DNA of 34,098 bases from a cf. Phormidesmis sp. LEGE 11477. Lineage in GTDB: Bacteria; Cyanobacteriota; Cyanobacteriia; Phormidesmidales; Phormidesmidaceae. Shown piece by piece: positions 26,301-32,846 of this stretch. The stretch's first letter is position 1, and each line of letters opens with the position of its first letter. The stretch is taken from contig NZ_JADEXO010000067.1 of the NCBI RefSeq assembly GCF_015207105.1, forward strand, positions 1 to 34,098, given 5' to 3'. The notes below the pieces were generated by a model. That model saw only the letters and a program-made list of their open reading frames with translations, was not told the DNA's origin and did not search any database. A program made the position numbers and the translations under genes.

Positions 26301-26853
26301 GATCGTACAGGCGATTGATATCTTCTTTCTCATACGGTCCGGTCGCATCCGAAGCTTTTTCATAGATTTCTCTAAGAAGCGCCTCGCCCTGCAGTTTCAT
26401 CTTGAGCGTATCTCTTTCTATCGGCGATAGCTGGAAAAAAAGGCTGAGTGCTTTGAACTTATCGGCGCGGGTCAGTAGTGCAGAGGCTTTCTGCTTGGCA
26501 TCTAAAGACTGATTCTCGCGTTTGTAGGACTGCAAGCTAGAGAGAATACCCACTAGCTTAGATAGTGTTAGACCAGGGACAGTAACTTTCTTCTCGTCTT
26601 TTTTGTCTTCGTAAAGCTCTTTGAACAGCACGGAACGTAGCACGCGGCGAACGAAGATCCGATTGTTTTGCAGACCCCACTGCTTTGCGATGCTGGTTTC
26701 GTTTGGAAGTTCCGAGCCTTCATCTGATAAGTCCAAGTCTGTGAGTGATAGCAAGAAGCGATAGACAGCAGTGTCACGCTTTTGATCTTCGGTAAGCTTC
26801 CTACTCTGCGCTTTCTCTTCCCTGCCACTTTTTGCCCCAGATTGTCTATCCAT
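23290..26853 (-). CDS. Large unrecognised protein (1,187 aa), probably helical
   Basis: I do not recognise this protein. The frame is open from a TTG at 26934 (1,214 residues), but the ATG at 26853 (MDRQSGAKSG) is the more usual start and is listed. No signal peptide or clear membrane helix is visible. The first 150 residues are very charged, with a possible DNA-binding-like segment (ETSIAKQWGLQNNRIFVRRV). Residues of about 350-430 hold a beta-rich part (AYKVRVHFYIKVPKNYKIQF). The middle, roughly 540-900, is rich in paired amphipathic helices with AxxxY and LxxA patterns, as in TPR-like solenoids. An acidic stretch (EEDYLEDEDTNSSNRSD) lies near residue 950. Base composition is visibly lower in GC than the flanks, with one HIP1 site in 3.6 kb. 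Its 3' end overlaps the truncated Uma2 copy. A role as scaffold or multidomain accessory factor would be a guess. Confidence 0.8.
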   Translation of the reverse strand: MDRQSGAKSGREEKAQSRKLTEDQKRDTAVYRFLLSLTDLDLSDEGSELPNETSIAKQWGLQNNRIFVRRVLRSVLFKELYEDKKDEKKVTVPGLTLSKLVGILSSLQSYKRENQSLDAKQKASALLTRADKFKALSLFFQLSPIERDTLKMKLQGEALLREIYEKASDATGPYEKEDINRLYDLLINSSKDIGFEKFDNNGPESQPAYAIEKTLRARPQPPTMQGFIRQTVSDYARQYLQGLSSEEEAQRINAFIEQVEREIDRIELQSGIEQMGSFLPGYGEESKSQRLNSYLLPAFVKRLIYSVIDNELLTDEFPVHIKYFKIERVKPLPLRIKDEKDSDGLLNSKFLEGRTEPNQLTPRQLSARGSSLGLERQVAYKVRVHFYIKVPKNYKIQFEETATEDIDKQTKLEFSEEVVGIGSPISHIIAVIDRVLLWDIPALKDYISVVENVRQRDEVIGTLPNSPVWSHCVVKLHQRKDVQAAIRDKADCADVATGIEVASANFCGFDLIETSAKAALYARLKLIKQALSTMPTVTKESYMEELCRRVEEVSALKKAKQRLSLYPFSLRAMEGEIKEYLIENDKYKKGHEKIASSNIVRWSSVSIEAVLSIAEANLKEGLVQIAKKQLDILQPYFERDEPDQVDELLQARYHLCFFRYYYLSDIEAPYCEMRDRYTAVRRASEELDKAERCLEQRLKYYDKLSERSLSNLNPQFYFLSRVYAHRAKLHIFFPDYITATGKEPLNKLIEPIKLLESARVYAARDGDAALYAQWSAYQSWCYIMLAYLTPEKAIPDIDGFSKEDCLDWARRLMKHAENCYSEQGKICYQQIKNNGGKETEYSCPLPRAEDRSLAILDDVVKWLRPAYDSIATRYVGVMHYEKYGDTFVQVAPLIQELRKEDGTDQKKNQTIGGANREFVKLQLDLLKGPLEEDYLEDEDTNSSNRSDSTYLFGMKSGILLFSKGMFFLCKQYDSEDDFKYNVRTKSMRMFQYCCAITLDGTRRIEEDNPSWPNWAKPGHRVFSRSVPDIEEIDDHSPIDEHWRDRLLQYLYPHRLTQFADLGKIFIVVCRLILIATDPSVEEIYSSSKSWNESNKLLKRQIDRVRKIVQELRENKDIPFDDKHARGQKRYNGHLVSHYEALDKYVESFIRALKDKDISNLNGIHIRDQIVTDVFRIIRGDVDVSPRV

Positions 26854-26978
26854 TCGCTCAAAGCCGTAGTGTGTCAGTTTTTCTGTTAGGTATCTACACT
26901 GCAAAAATGCAGCGCTTCTTTCTGTAGCGACCAATATGAAATTCTTCGCTACCCAAGCTATCTATATAGTCCACTTAG

Positions 26979-26991
26979 TGTAGTACCTACA
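26979..26991. promoter_or_regulatory. Operator-like inverted repeat TGTAG-N3-CTACA
   Basis: Perfect 5-bp arms around TAC, about 125 bp upstream of the ATG of the large minus-strand gene and 45 bp upstream of the alternative TTG. It does not fit NtcA spacing. The binding protein is unknown. Confidence 0.3.
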
Positions 26992-27116
26992 GGTGAATAT
27001 GTAGCATGAGTTCAAATACACTGTACAAAATGCATACATATATAGACTAATTGTTTCTCACACTGCTGTATTAGAGGCGTTTGATTAGCTAATTGGAGGT
27101 GGGTCGAAGCAAAAAC

Positions 27117-27158
27117 CAGTGGTTTGCCACTGAATGGCGGGCCTGCGTAAAACCGCAG
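27117..27158. other. Pair of adjacent perfect stem-loops
   Basis: CAGTGG-TTTG-CCACTG (27117-27132) is followed 10 bp later by CTGCG-TAAAAC-CGCAG (27143-27158). Neither is followed by a T-run, so they do not look like terminators. They are locally GC-rich in an AT-rich gap, which suggests a structured RNA or leader. A purine-rich GGAGGTGGG lies just upstream (27096-27104). Confidence 0.4.
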
Positions 27159-27255
27159 ACTATTGTGCATAAAGACCGCTACATACGAAATTAAAGCAAA
27201 ATATCTAATACATAATTAGACGTTTTAGCAAGCACAACCCTTGCTACGAGAAGAG

Positions 27256-27270
27256 AGTACACGATGTACT
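27256..27270. promoter_or_regulatory. Operator-like inverted repeat AGTAC-N5-GTACT
   Basis: Perfect 5-bp arms around ACGAT, about 185 bp upstream of the membrane-protein gene at 27455. The geometry suits a dimeric regulator, but none can be named. Confidence 0.3.
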
Positions 27271-27454
27271 ATTTAATCGTCAGACAAGAACTTTTATACA
27301 GATGTATTTGCACCTAAATTTTGGATGTGAGATAGAATAGATACAGGTAGTTATATGGTTGCTATATCTCTAGCGCTGTCTACCTACTGTTGACTACTCA
27401 ATTTTCAAAACGGGATGCTGCTTTTTTGGAGCATTCTACGGAGCGATTCCTGAT

Positions 27455-28471
27455 ATGGATAAACCTGAGCGAACACGCGCACACAAACGGACCTCTTATA
27501 GGGGAGAGGTTTGGTTAGTAGCGCTGCTGATGCTGCTATTACTAACTATTCCATCGTTAGCGAACGCCTATGGCATCTATGAGAATAAGCAGCGTGCTGC
27601 AGTTTTAGAGGCGCGATCGCATCAGCTCAATGAACAAACGACGGTATGGAATCGACTAGATAGAGCGCAAAGCCTTTTTAAAGAGGGAAACTATCCAGAA
27701 TGCGCTCATATGCTCTCTAATATGTCGGCTGATTCTGCGCTTGTTGAACAGCGGATACAGCAACTGTTTGAACAGTGCTATGGGCCGTGGGCGAGTGGCA
27801 TTCTAGATCAGGCGAAGGCGAAGGCGATCGCGGGTGAATTTGGAAACGCGATCGCACTAGCAGCGGAAATAGAAAAAGGTGTATGGCAGCAAGAAGCTGA
27901 CCGTTGGATCAATAAGTGGTCGAAGCGGATCTTGGAGCTAGCTATCAAGGAATACCGCACTTTAGAAGAAGGAGCTTTGGATAAAGCGACAGATATGCTG
28001 GCAGCTATTCCTAGCAGAAGTCGATTGAGTAATACTGCCCAGAGCAAAGCAGAGGATTGGAACCAAGAGTGGATCAGCAACATCAGCAGTCAGCGCACAG
28101 CTCTCTCTGCACTAACTTATAACGATACACGCAGAGCGAAAATTGCGGCTTTAGACATTACTGAACACGTATTCTGGGTTCCTCGAAAAGAGCATCTGTT
28201 GACCGAGATCAAACAGCGTGAGCAAGCGCTGATCCAAAGAGTAGAGAACGCTAAGCGAATGCTAGCTTCAGGTAGTCTGCAGTCTGCCTATCAAGAGGCC
28301 AAAGCACTACCAGATACAGAGCCCTGGCGACAGAGCAAGCTAGAGATCTTAGAGCGCATCAGTATTAGCGACAGTCAGCCAGCACAAAGAGACTGGAACA
28401 CAAACATTGTTTTCTTAGGGAGTGCTGCCTTTCTACTGGTCTGCTGTTCAATTCGGCTACTAGGAGGGTAG
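27455..28471 (+). CDS. Two-anchor membrane protein with cyanobacterial helical repeats
   Basis: 338 residues, not assignable to a named family. A hydrophobic helix at about 19-38 (VWLVALLMLLLLTIPSLANA) follows a basic N-terminus, and a second at about 319-335 (IVFLGSAAFLLVCC) precedes the short C-terminus. About 280 residues should therefore lie on the outer side, with both ends inside. That domain is made of repeats of roughly 45-50 residues with a pattern of W..KIL.LA, then G.L..A...L..IP, then a run ending in W. Examples are ALDKATDMLAAIPSRSRL and GSLQSAYQEAKALPDTEP. Such repeats occur in other cyanobacterial proteins of unknown role. The ATG at 27455 has a GGAG ribosome site 11 bp upstream. 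Codon use and three HIP1 sites look native. Confidence 0.7.
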   Translation: MDKPERTRAHKRTSYRGEVWLVALLMLLLLTIPSLANAYGIYENKQRAAVLEARSHQLNEQTTVWNRLDRAQSLFKEGNYPECAHMLSNMSADSALVEQRIQQLFEQCYGPWASGILDQAKAKAIAGEFGNAIALAAEIEKGVWQQEADRWINKWSKRILELAIKEYRTLEEGALDKATDMLAAIPSRSRLSNTAQSKAEDWNQEWISNISSQRTALSALTYNDTRRAKIAALDITEHVFWVPRKEHLLTEIKQREQALIQRVENAKRMLASGSLQSAYQEAKALPDTEPWRQSKLEILERISISDSQPAQRDWNTNIVFLGSAAFLLVCCSIRLLGG

Positions 28472-28643
28472 TGAAAGAAGCAGAGCTTTTTTTCCAATGT
28501 GTGCATCCAAGAGTCATATCTCCGAACAAGAAAACACTTTGCCAATCGCCAATCCAAAGGCAAGGACTACAGATATATAGAAGAGATATATAGAGACTCA
28601 GCAATTACAAAAATCATCCCAAACCAATCGTTCAAAACATCTA

Positions 28644-28657
28644 CCGACAGTTGTCGG
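28644..28657 (+). promoter_or_regulatory. Short hairpin just before a start codon
   Basis: CCGACAGTTGTCGG can fold as a 5-bp stem with an AGTT loop, ending 10 bp before the ATG at 28668. The only Shine-Dalgarno-like bases (GGA) lie at the foot of the stem, so the hairpin could limit ribosome access. Confidence 0.35.
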
Positions 28658-28667
28658 AAAATAAGTC

Positions 28668-29315
28668 ATGTCAGATTCTGAACCGTTCCATTCTGATCCA
28701 GATACGCCTGAATCGAAGCCGCCTATATATATAGAAGAAGATTCTAGCTCGCTACCGAATGATGAGTCCTTGAATCATCAAATACCTTCTCATCTGACTA
28801 TCAACGGCGAAGCAGTACGCTTAAAAGTAGCTATAGCGACGACTGCTCGGAGCTATCAACAACAGATGGTAGAGCAGAACTGTCGTCACCAAAAACAGGT
28901 TGAAGTATACAATCGTCAGATTGAAGATCTCAAAATTCAACTAGCTACCTTGAAGATAAGCAACTGCGTTTTAGAAAGGTCCAATCATACAAGAACGCAG
29001 TCCCACTCATCTAAGAATCTAAGCCAGGAGCAATCACACACAGGCAGCATAGCGGTCTCTCTATCACACATCTCGCCGACTTACATACCGCTCAAATCAC
29101 GTCCAAAACCATCCAATCAGCCTAAGAACGCACTTCAGGGTTCCTTGTTGTATGTGACTGGTTCGATGATTTTTGTTCTAAGCACCTCTATTGTCTTTGA
29201 TCTCACAGTAAGTGTAGTGGCTGCTAGGATTATTTTCCTGGTGGCTCGAATTATCTTCGAGGCAATTATCGTTAGTATAGTCGTCGTCTCGATTGAAAAA
29301 TCTATCCGGCCATAG
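28668..29315 (+). CDS. Unrecognised coiled-coil protein with C-terminal membrane segment
   Basis: 215 residues, family not recognised. The first 45 are acidic and Pro/Ser-rich, probably disordered. Residues of about 50-105 form a coiled coil rich in Gln, Arg and Leu (QKQVEVYNRQIEDLKIQLAT). Residues 105-155 are a Ser/His/Pro-rich linker. The last 60 residues are strongly hydrophobic (about 158-208, GSLLYVTGSMIFVLSTSIVF and VVSIVVVSIEK regions) and can form one or two membrane helices. The topology suggests a tail-anchored or hairpin-anchored cytoplasmic protein. It follows the 27455 gene by 196 bp in the same direction and converges with gatC. Confidence 0.6.
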   Translation: MSDSEPFHSDPDTPESKPPIYIEEDSSSLPNDESLNHQIPSHLTINGEAVRLKVAIATTARSYQQQMVEQNCRHQKQVEVYNRQIEDLKIQLATLKISNCVLERSNHTRTQSHSSKNLSQEQSHTGSIAVSLSHISPTYIPLKSRPKPSNQPKNALQGSLLYVTGSMIFVLSTSIVFDLTVSVVAARIIFLVARIIFEAIIVSIVVVSIEKSIRP

Positions 29316-29336
29316 CCTGTACTACTGCACGCCTGC

Positions 29337-29627
29337 CTACTCGCCGCCTAAAATCTTTGGCACTTTGAAGAAATCCTCTTCTCGATCCGGTGCGCTTTCT
29401 AAAATAGATTCACGCTCGGCGAATACTTCCAGTTGATCGGGGCGAGTGATGTTGCTAACCTCAATCGCTCGTGTTGTTGGTGGTACGTCCTTTGTGTCTA
29501 GCTCGTCTAGCTGCTGCACGTATTCTAGAATGCCGTTTAGCTGATCGGTAAACTGCGCTTCTTCTGACTCGCTTAGCTCTAAGCGAGCTAGGTTGGCAAC
29601 CTTGCGTACCTGATCCACGTCGATCAC
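29337..29627 (-). CDS. gatC: Aspartyl/glutamyl-tRNA amidotransferase subunit C
   Basis: GatC is the small subunit that stabilises GatCAB, which converts Glu-tRNA(Gln) to Gln-tRNA(Gln) in organisms such as cyanobacteria that need this indirect route. The sequence is typical: [18 protein letters not shown] at the N-terminus, then [17 protein letters not shown], then the C-terminal [15 protein letters not shown]. The length of 96 residues is standard. gatA and gatB are not in the window. It is on the same strand as ycf3, 56 bp downstream of it. Confidence 0.96.
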   Translation of the reverse strand: MIDVDQVRKVANLARLELSESEEAQFTDQLNGILEYVQQLDELDTKDVPPTTRAIEVSNITRPDQLEVFAERESILESAPDREEDFFKVPKILGGE

Positions 29628-29683
29628 AGCTTAACTTCTCCTAATTAAAAAAATCTCTAGCCAAGAATCTTCAAGACGACAGG

Positions 29684-30202
29684 CTAGATCATGTCTAGCT
29701 TCATGCGCCCAGTCACCTTCAGCCAGTTTTGGGCCTCGATGTAGTTATTCGGCGCAATTCGGATCGCTTCCATCCAGTAGCGAGCGGCTTCATCATACAG
29801 CGCATTTGCCTCACTCTTGTCGCCTGAGGCTTCAGCCTGTTCGCCTTGATAGTGATAGATTACGGCAGTGTTGTTCAGCGCCTGAATCAAGCGAGGATTG
29901 AGCTCGATGGCTTCTTCGTATAGGTTCAAAGCCTCTCGATGCTTACCGTTGCTAGCCTCAATTAGGCCCATATTATAGAGAATGTAGCTCTTGTCGTAGG
30001 GGTCTTCTTCTAGGGTGAGCGCTTCCTTGTAGTTATCTAGCGCTTCGGCATACTCTCCATCGGCTTGAGCAGACATGCCGTCACGATAGTAGGCAAAGGC
30101 TTCTTTGGCCTGCTGCTTGGCTGGGAGCATTTTTAAGATCATGTCAGCCATGACCGTAAATGACTTATCGATGAAATTGTCGTTTCTTTGAGTTCTTGGC
30201 AT
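29684..30202 (-). CDS. ycf3: Photosystem I assembly protein Ycf3
   Basis: Ycf3 is a TPR protein on the thylakoid surface that is needed to assemble the PSI reaction-centre subunits. The N-terminus [20 protein letters not shown] is diagnostic. Three TPR units follow: about 35-68 ([20 protein letters not shown]), 72-105 ([20 protein letters not shown]) and 113-155 ([20 protein letters not shown]). At 172 residues it matches cyanobacterial and plastid forms. This gene makes a cyanobacterial origin certain. The region upstream contains a 14-bp tandem repeat. Confidence 0.97.
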   Translation of the reverse strand: MPRTQRNDNFIDKSFTVMADMILKMLPAKQQAKEAFAYYRDGMSAQADGEYAEALDNYKEALTLEEDPYDKSYILYNMGLIEASNGKHREALNLYEEAIELNPRLIQALNNTAVIYHYQGEQAEASGDKSEANALYDEAARYWMEAIRIAPNNYIEAQNWLKVTGRMKLDMI

Positions 30203-30302
30203 CGAGATCCCTAGTCACAGTCTTGTTTTGCTCTGTCAAGACTATCAAAATGTTGCCTAGGCGATCGCACTAATGTAAGAGATTCTTAAGCAATGTAGCT
30301 GT

Positions 30303-30339
30303 CTGTAAAGGACTGGCTGTAAAGGACTGGCTGTAAAGA
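30303..30339. repeat. 14-bp tandem repeat between ycf3 and its upstream neighbour
   Basis: CTGTAAAGGACTGG is repeated at 30303-30316 and 30317-30330, with a partial third copy. It lies about 100 bp upstream of the ycf3 start on the minus strand and so may be in its promoter or leader. Confidence 0.85.
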
Positions 30340-30368
30340 GCAGATCGTAGAGGGCTAGCCGCCAAAGA

Positions 30369-30872
30369 CTAGTCAGCCGCCGCGATCGCCCCAGATGAGC
30401 TTCTGCACTGGCCGTTCACCTGATCGATTAAGAACATCACCAGCTCTCCGATTGTATTAAACTCATCTTCGTCAAAGCGATCGCTCAAATCTAAGTCGAA
30501 CTGCTCAAAGAACTCTTCACAAAAGGTGATTGTCCAATCGAACCAGCACACCAGAGCAAAGTGCAGGTCATGATCAAGCCGATCCTCGGGGCGCACACGG
30601 CTAAAGTCGAGCCCTGAATATTGGCTAAAGCGCTGATAGACAAAGCACAGCACGCGGCGCGTATCGGATGTACCCGAAGCAGAACAGCGGAAAGCAGACG
30701 TCTGGCGGGCAGCATTTGGGGCTAAAAAAAGTTGACACCAGTCAGAAATACCTAGCGCCGGGCGAGAATTTGCTTTCATCCGTAAATTTATCTGAGCGCG
30801 GATTGCAAGATCAGGGCTCATATCAGCATAAGTGCTGACGCTGCTAAGCCAATTATTCAGGGGCTCAATCAT
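30369..30872 (-). CDS. Hypothetical protein with possible acyl-carrier-like (DUF1493-like) region
   Basis: The frame is open from 30917, but the ATG at 30872 (MIEPLNNWLS) is a natural start, giving 167 residues. I cannot name the family firmly. The second half has the layout of DUF1493 or distant acyl-carrier folds: a turn with RPEDRLDHDL, then a helix ending FCEEFFEQFDLDLSDRFDE, then FNTIGELVMFLIDQVNG. The serine that would carry phosphopantetheine in a true carrier protein is not obvious. The region before residue 75 has no recognisable motif. No membrane segment is present. It lies on the same strand as ycf3 and the EAL protein, with gaps of 166 and 117 bp. Confidence 0.55.
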   Translation of the reverse strand: MIEPLNNWLSSVSTYADMSPDLAIRAQINLRMKANSRPALGISDWCQLFLAPNAARQTSAFRCSASGTSDTRRVLCFVYQRFSQYSGLDFSRVRPEDRLDHDLHFALVCWFDWTITFCEEFFEQFDLDLSDRFDEDEFNTIGELVMFLIDQVNGQCRSSSGAIAAAD

Positions 30873-30989
30873 ATAAAGTACGGTCCGGCAAAAACCGTTA
30901 GGGCAATCTGTGTTCAATATGCCCAGTCATCCTAGAGAAATTACGGTAACCACTCAAAGAATTTTGAAAGCTATTTGAAGTGGCTGCGT

Positions 30990-32768
30990 CTATACCGCAA
31001 ACGTAGCTGAGCGAGACGCTTGCTGAAGTAGTCTGACCATCAGTGCCTGCTCTAGGTTGGCGGCGGGCATCGGTGGGCCTACCCAATAGCCCTGTAAATA
31101 GTCACACTGATATTGGCTCAGCAGTCTTTGCTCAGCAGCCTCTTCAACCCCTTCAGCCACTACCTTTAGATCCAGACGATGGGCAAGTTCGATAGTGGAT
31201 TGCAAGATGGCTTGATTTTTGACATCGTGGGGAGCGCCTCGAACAAAGCAATTATCGACTTTCAGTGTGTCAACGGGTAGCTGCTTTAAATAGCTCAGTG
31301 AAGAATAGCCAGTCCCAAAGTCATCGATGGCAATACGAACCCCTAAAGCTTTGAGTGCCGTTAGCGTTGTGATCGCGCTCTTAGCATCTTGCATCAGCGC
31401 CGTTTCAGTCACCTCTAGCTCTAGCTGGCTAGGGTCTAATCCCACTTTAGTCAAAGTTAGCTCGATCAATTCAATCAAATTAGGTTGGTTGAACTGAACG
31501 CTCGATAGATTGACCGACACATACTTTATGCCGATATTCTGCCTTAGCCATAGCTTCGCCTGTGAACAGGCAGTTTCTAATACCCACTGACCAATCGGCA
31601 CGATTAATCCCATCTCTTCGGCCAAGGGGACAAATTTGGCGGGTGAGATGTAGCCATGCTCAGGATGCTCCCAACGAATCAGTGCTTCGGTACCTTCGAT
31701 TTTACTGTTTGCTAAGTTGAGCTGCGGCTGATAATACACCTCAAATTCGTCTCGATCTAAGGCATAGCGTAGCCAAGTCTCCATTGCAATCTGGTTGCTA
31801 AAGGGCAGAGGCATATCAGATCGGTAGAACTGGTAATGGCTACTTTTTTGACTTTTGGCGGATTCTAAAGCAGCATTGGCCTGTCGCAATAGCGTAGAAA
31901 AATCTTTGCTCTGATGTAGAAGAAAGGCGATGCCAATACTAGCGGTGACAAAGACATCCTGACCAGATATGTCATGCCCTGAAAGTGAGAAAGGGCGTTT
32001 GAGGGCATCGATAATGTCTTCTGCAGTTTCCTTAGCTTGCTCGGAGCGCTCTAGTTCAGGCAGTAAAATAGCGAACTGATTGGCTGTGAGCCGAGCCAGC
32101 GTCGCCCCTGTAGGCAAACAGGACTGCATGCGCCAGGTAGCAGCTTTAAGGAGTTCATCACCTGCTGGATAGCCTAGTACAGTGTTGACCAACTGCAGCC
32201 TGTCGATACTAACAGACATGAAGGCCAAGGTTTGTTGGCTTTCGCGAGCCGCCGTGATCGCCCGGTTCAAGCAATGTTTTAGCAGTTCATAGTTGGGCAG
32301 CTCGGTCAGGCTATCGTAGTAGTTCAGCCGATTTATGCGCTCGGCAGTATTGCGTAGCGGGCCAACGTACAGTTCACTAATAGCGACTTGACGGTTAATG
32401 CGAGCCGTTATTGTGTTGAGAATTTCGATATGAGTAACTGGGCGAATCAGGCAATCATCGGCCCCTTTTTCCATCGCTTGACGAACGTGCGATCTTGCTA
32501 CCAGTGTGCCTTCTGGTTCTTCTGTAATCAATATAAAAGGCGTAATTTTTAGCTCGCCATCTTGTCGCACCGCGTCTAGCACCTGATGACCATGCAGCCC
32601 TTCTAAAGCCCAGCTACATAGAATCACATCGGGCCGATGAGTCCGCCCCGATTGAACGCCTGAAGGGCCATCGTCTGCTGTTTTTATCAAAAACCCCTCA
32701 GACTTTAGGTACTCGACTAAATCAGCCCGATCTTGGCTAGGGGTCTCTATGACTAAAATTTTGTGCAT
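30990..32768 (-). CDS. Pseudo-receiver / degenerate GGDEF / EAL c-di-GMP phosphodiesterase
   Basis: A 592-residue three-domain regulator. Residues 1-125 have the receiver fold, but the acidic pair is Glu8-Thr9, the phosphoacceptor position is Ser52 (VILCSWALEGLHG) and the usual Lys is Arg109, so phosphorylation is unlikely. Residues 148-310 form a GGDEF fold with TANQF (228-232) in place of GGDEF, so cyclase activity is unlikely. Residues 330-580 form an EAL domain with all key residues: EAL 361-363, Asn420, Glu452, Asp482-Asp483, Lys503, Glu539 and Gln559. It should therefore hydrolyse c-di-GMP, with the front domains acting as sensors or dimerisation units. No membrane segment is present. 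No partner kinase is adjacent. Confidence 0.92.
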   Translation of the reverse strand: MHKILVIETPSQDRADLVEYLKSEGFLIKTADDGPSGVQSGRTHRPDVILCSWALEGLHGHQVLDAVRQDGELKITPFILITEEPEGTLVARSHVRQAMEKGADDCLIRPVTHIEILNTITARINRQVAISELYVGPLRNTAERINRLNYYDSLTELPNYELLKHCLNRAITAARESQQTLAFMSVSIDRLQLVNTVLGYPAGDELLKAATWRMQSCLPTGATLARLTANQFAILLPELERSEQAKETAEDIIDALKRPFSLSGHDISGQDVFVTASIGIAFLLHQSKDFSTLLRQANAALESAKSQKSSHYQFYRSDMPLPFSNQIAMETWLRYALDRDEFEVYYQPQLNLANSKIEGTEALIRWEHPEHGYISPAKFVPLAEEMGLIVPIGQWVLETACSQAKLWLRQNIGIKYVSVNLSSVQFNQPNLIELIELTLTKVGLDPSQLELEVTETALMQDAKSAITTLTALKALGVRIAIDDFGTGYSSLSYLKQLPVDTLKVDNCFVRGAPHDVKNQAILQSTIELAHRLDLKVVAEGVEEAAEQRLLSQYQCDYLQGYWVGPPMPAANLEQALMVRLLQQASRSATFAV

Positions 32769-32786
32769 GGGACAACTTGCAGTCGA

Positions 32787-32801
32787 GCCCAGAGCATGGG
32801 C
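32787..32801 (-). other. Short stem-loop between aroA and the EAL gene
   Basis: GCCCA-GAGCA-TGGGC forms a perfect 5-bp stem in the 78-bp gap downstream of aroA and upstream of the EAL gene on the minus strand. It lacks a T-run, so a terminator role is uncertain. Confidence 0.3.
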
Positions 32802-32846
32802 TAGATAGCGTGAGCTAGCGTTAGCATGCCCGAGCTTGAGAGAGAG

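Larger units (their letters stand above)
26854..27454. other. Divergent AT-rich gap with several inverted repeats
   Basis: About 600 bp between the large minus-strand gene and the next plus-strand gene. If the TTG at 26934 is the true start of the large gene, the gap is 520 bp. It contains inverted repeats at 26979-26991 and 27256-27270 and two adjacent stem-loops at 27117-27158, all separately listed. A GGAG ribosome site precedes the ATG at 27455. No tRNA or credible protein gene is seen; the only ORF near the hairpins is 12 codons (27135-27173). Confidence 0.6.

Noticed and set aside
27020-27045. NtcA-like GTA ... TAC site
   Set aside because: The spacing in GTACAAAATGCATAC is nine bases, not the eight required for NtcA, and no typical -10 box follows at the usual distance.
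27135-27173. 12-codon ORF starting ATGGCGGGC
   Set aside because: The purine-rich GGAGG is over 30 bp upstream, too far to act as its ribosome site, and the ORF overlaps a hairpin. It is kept only as part of the finding on the stem-loops.
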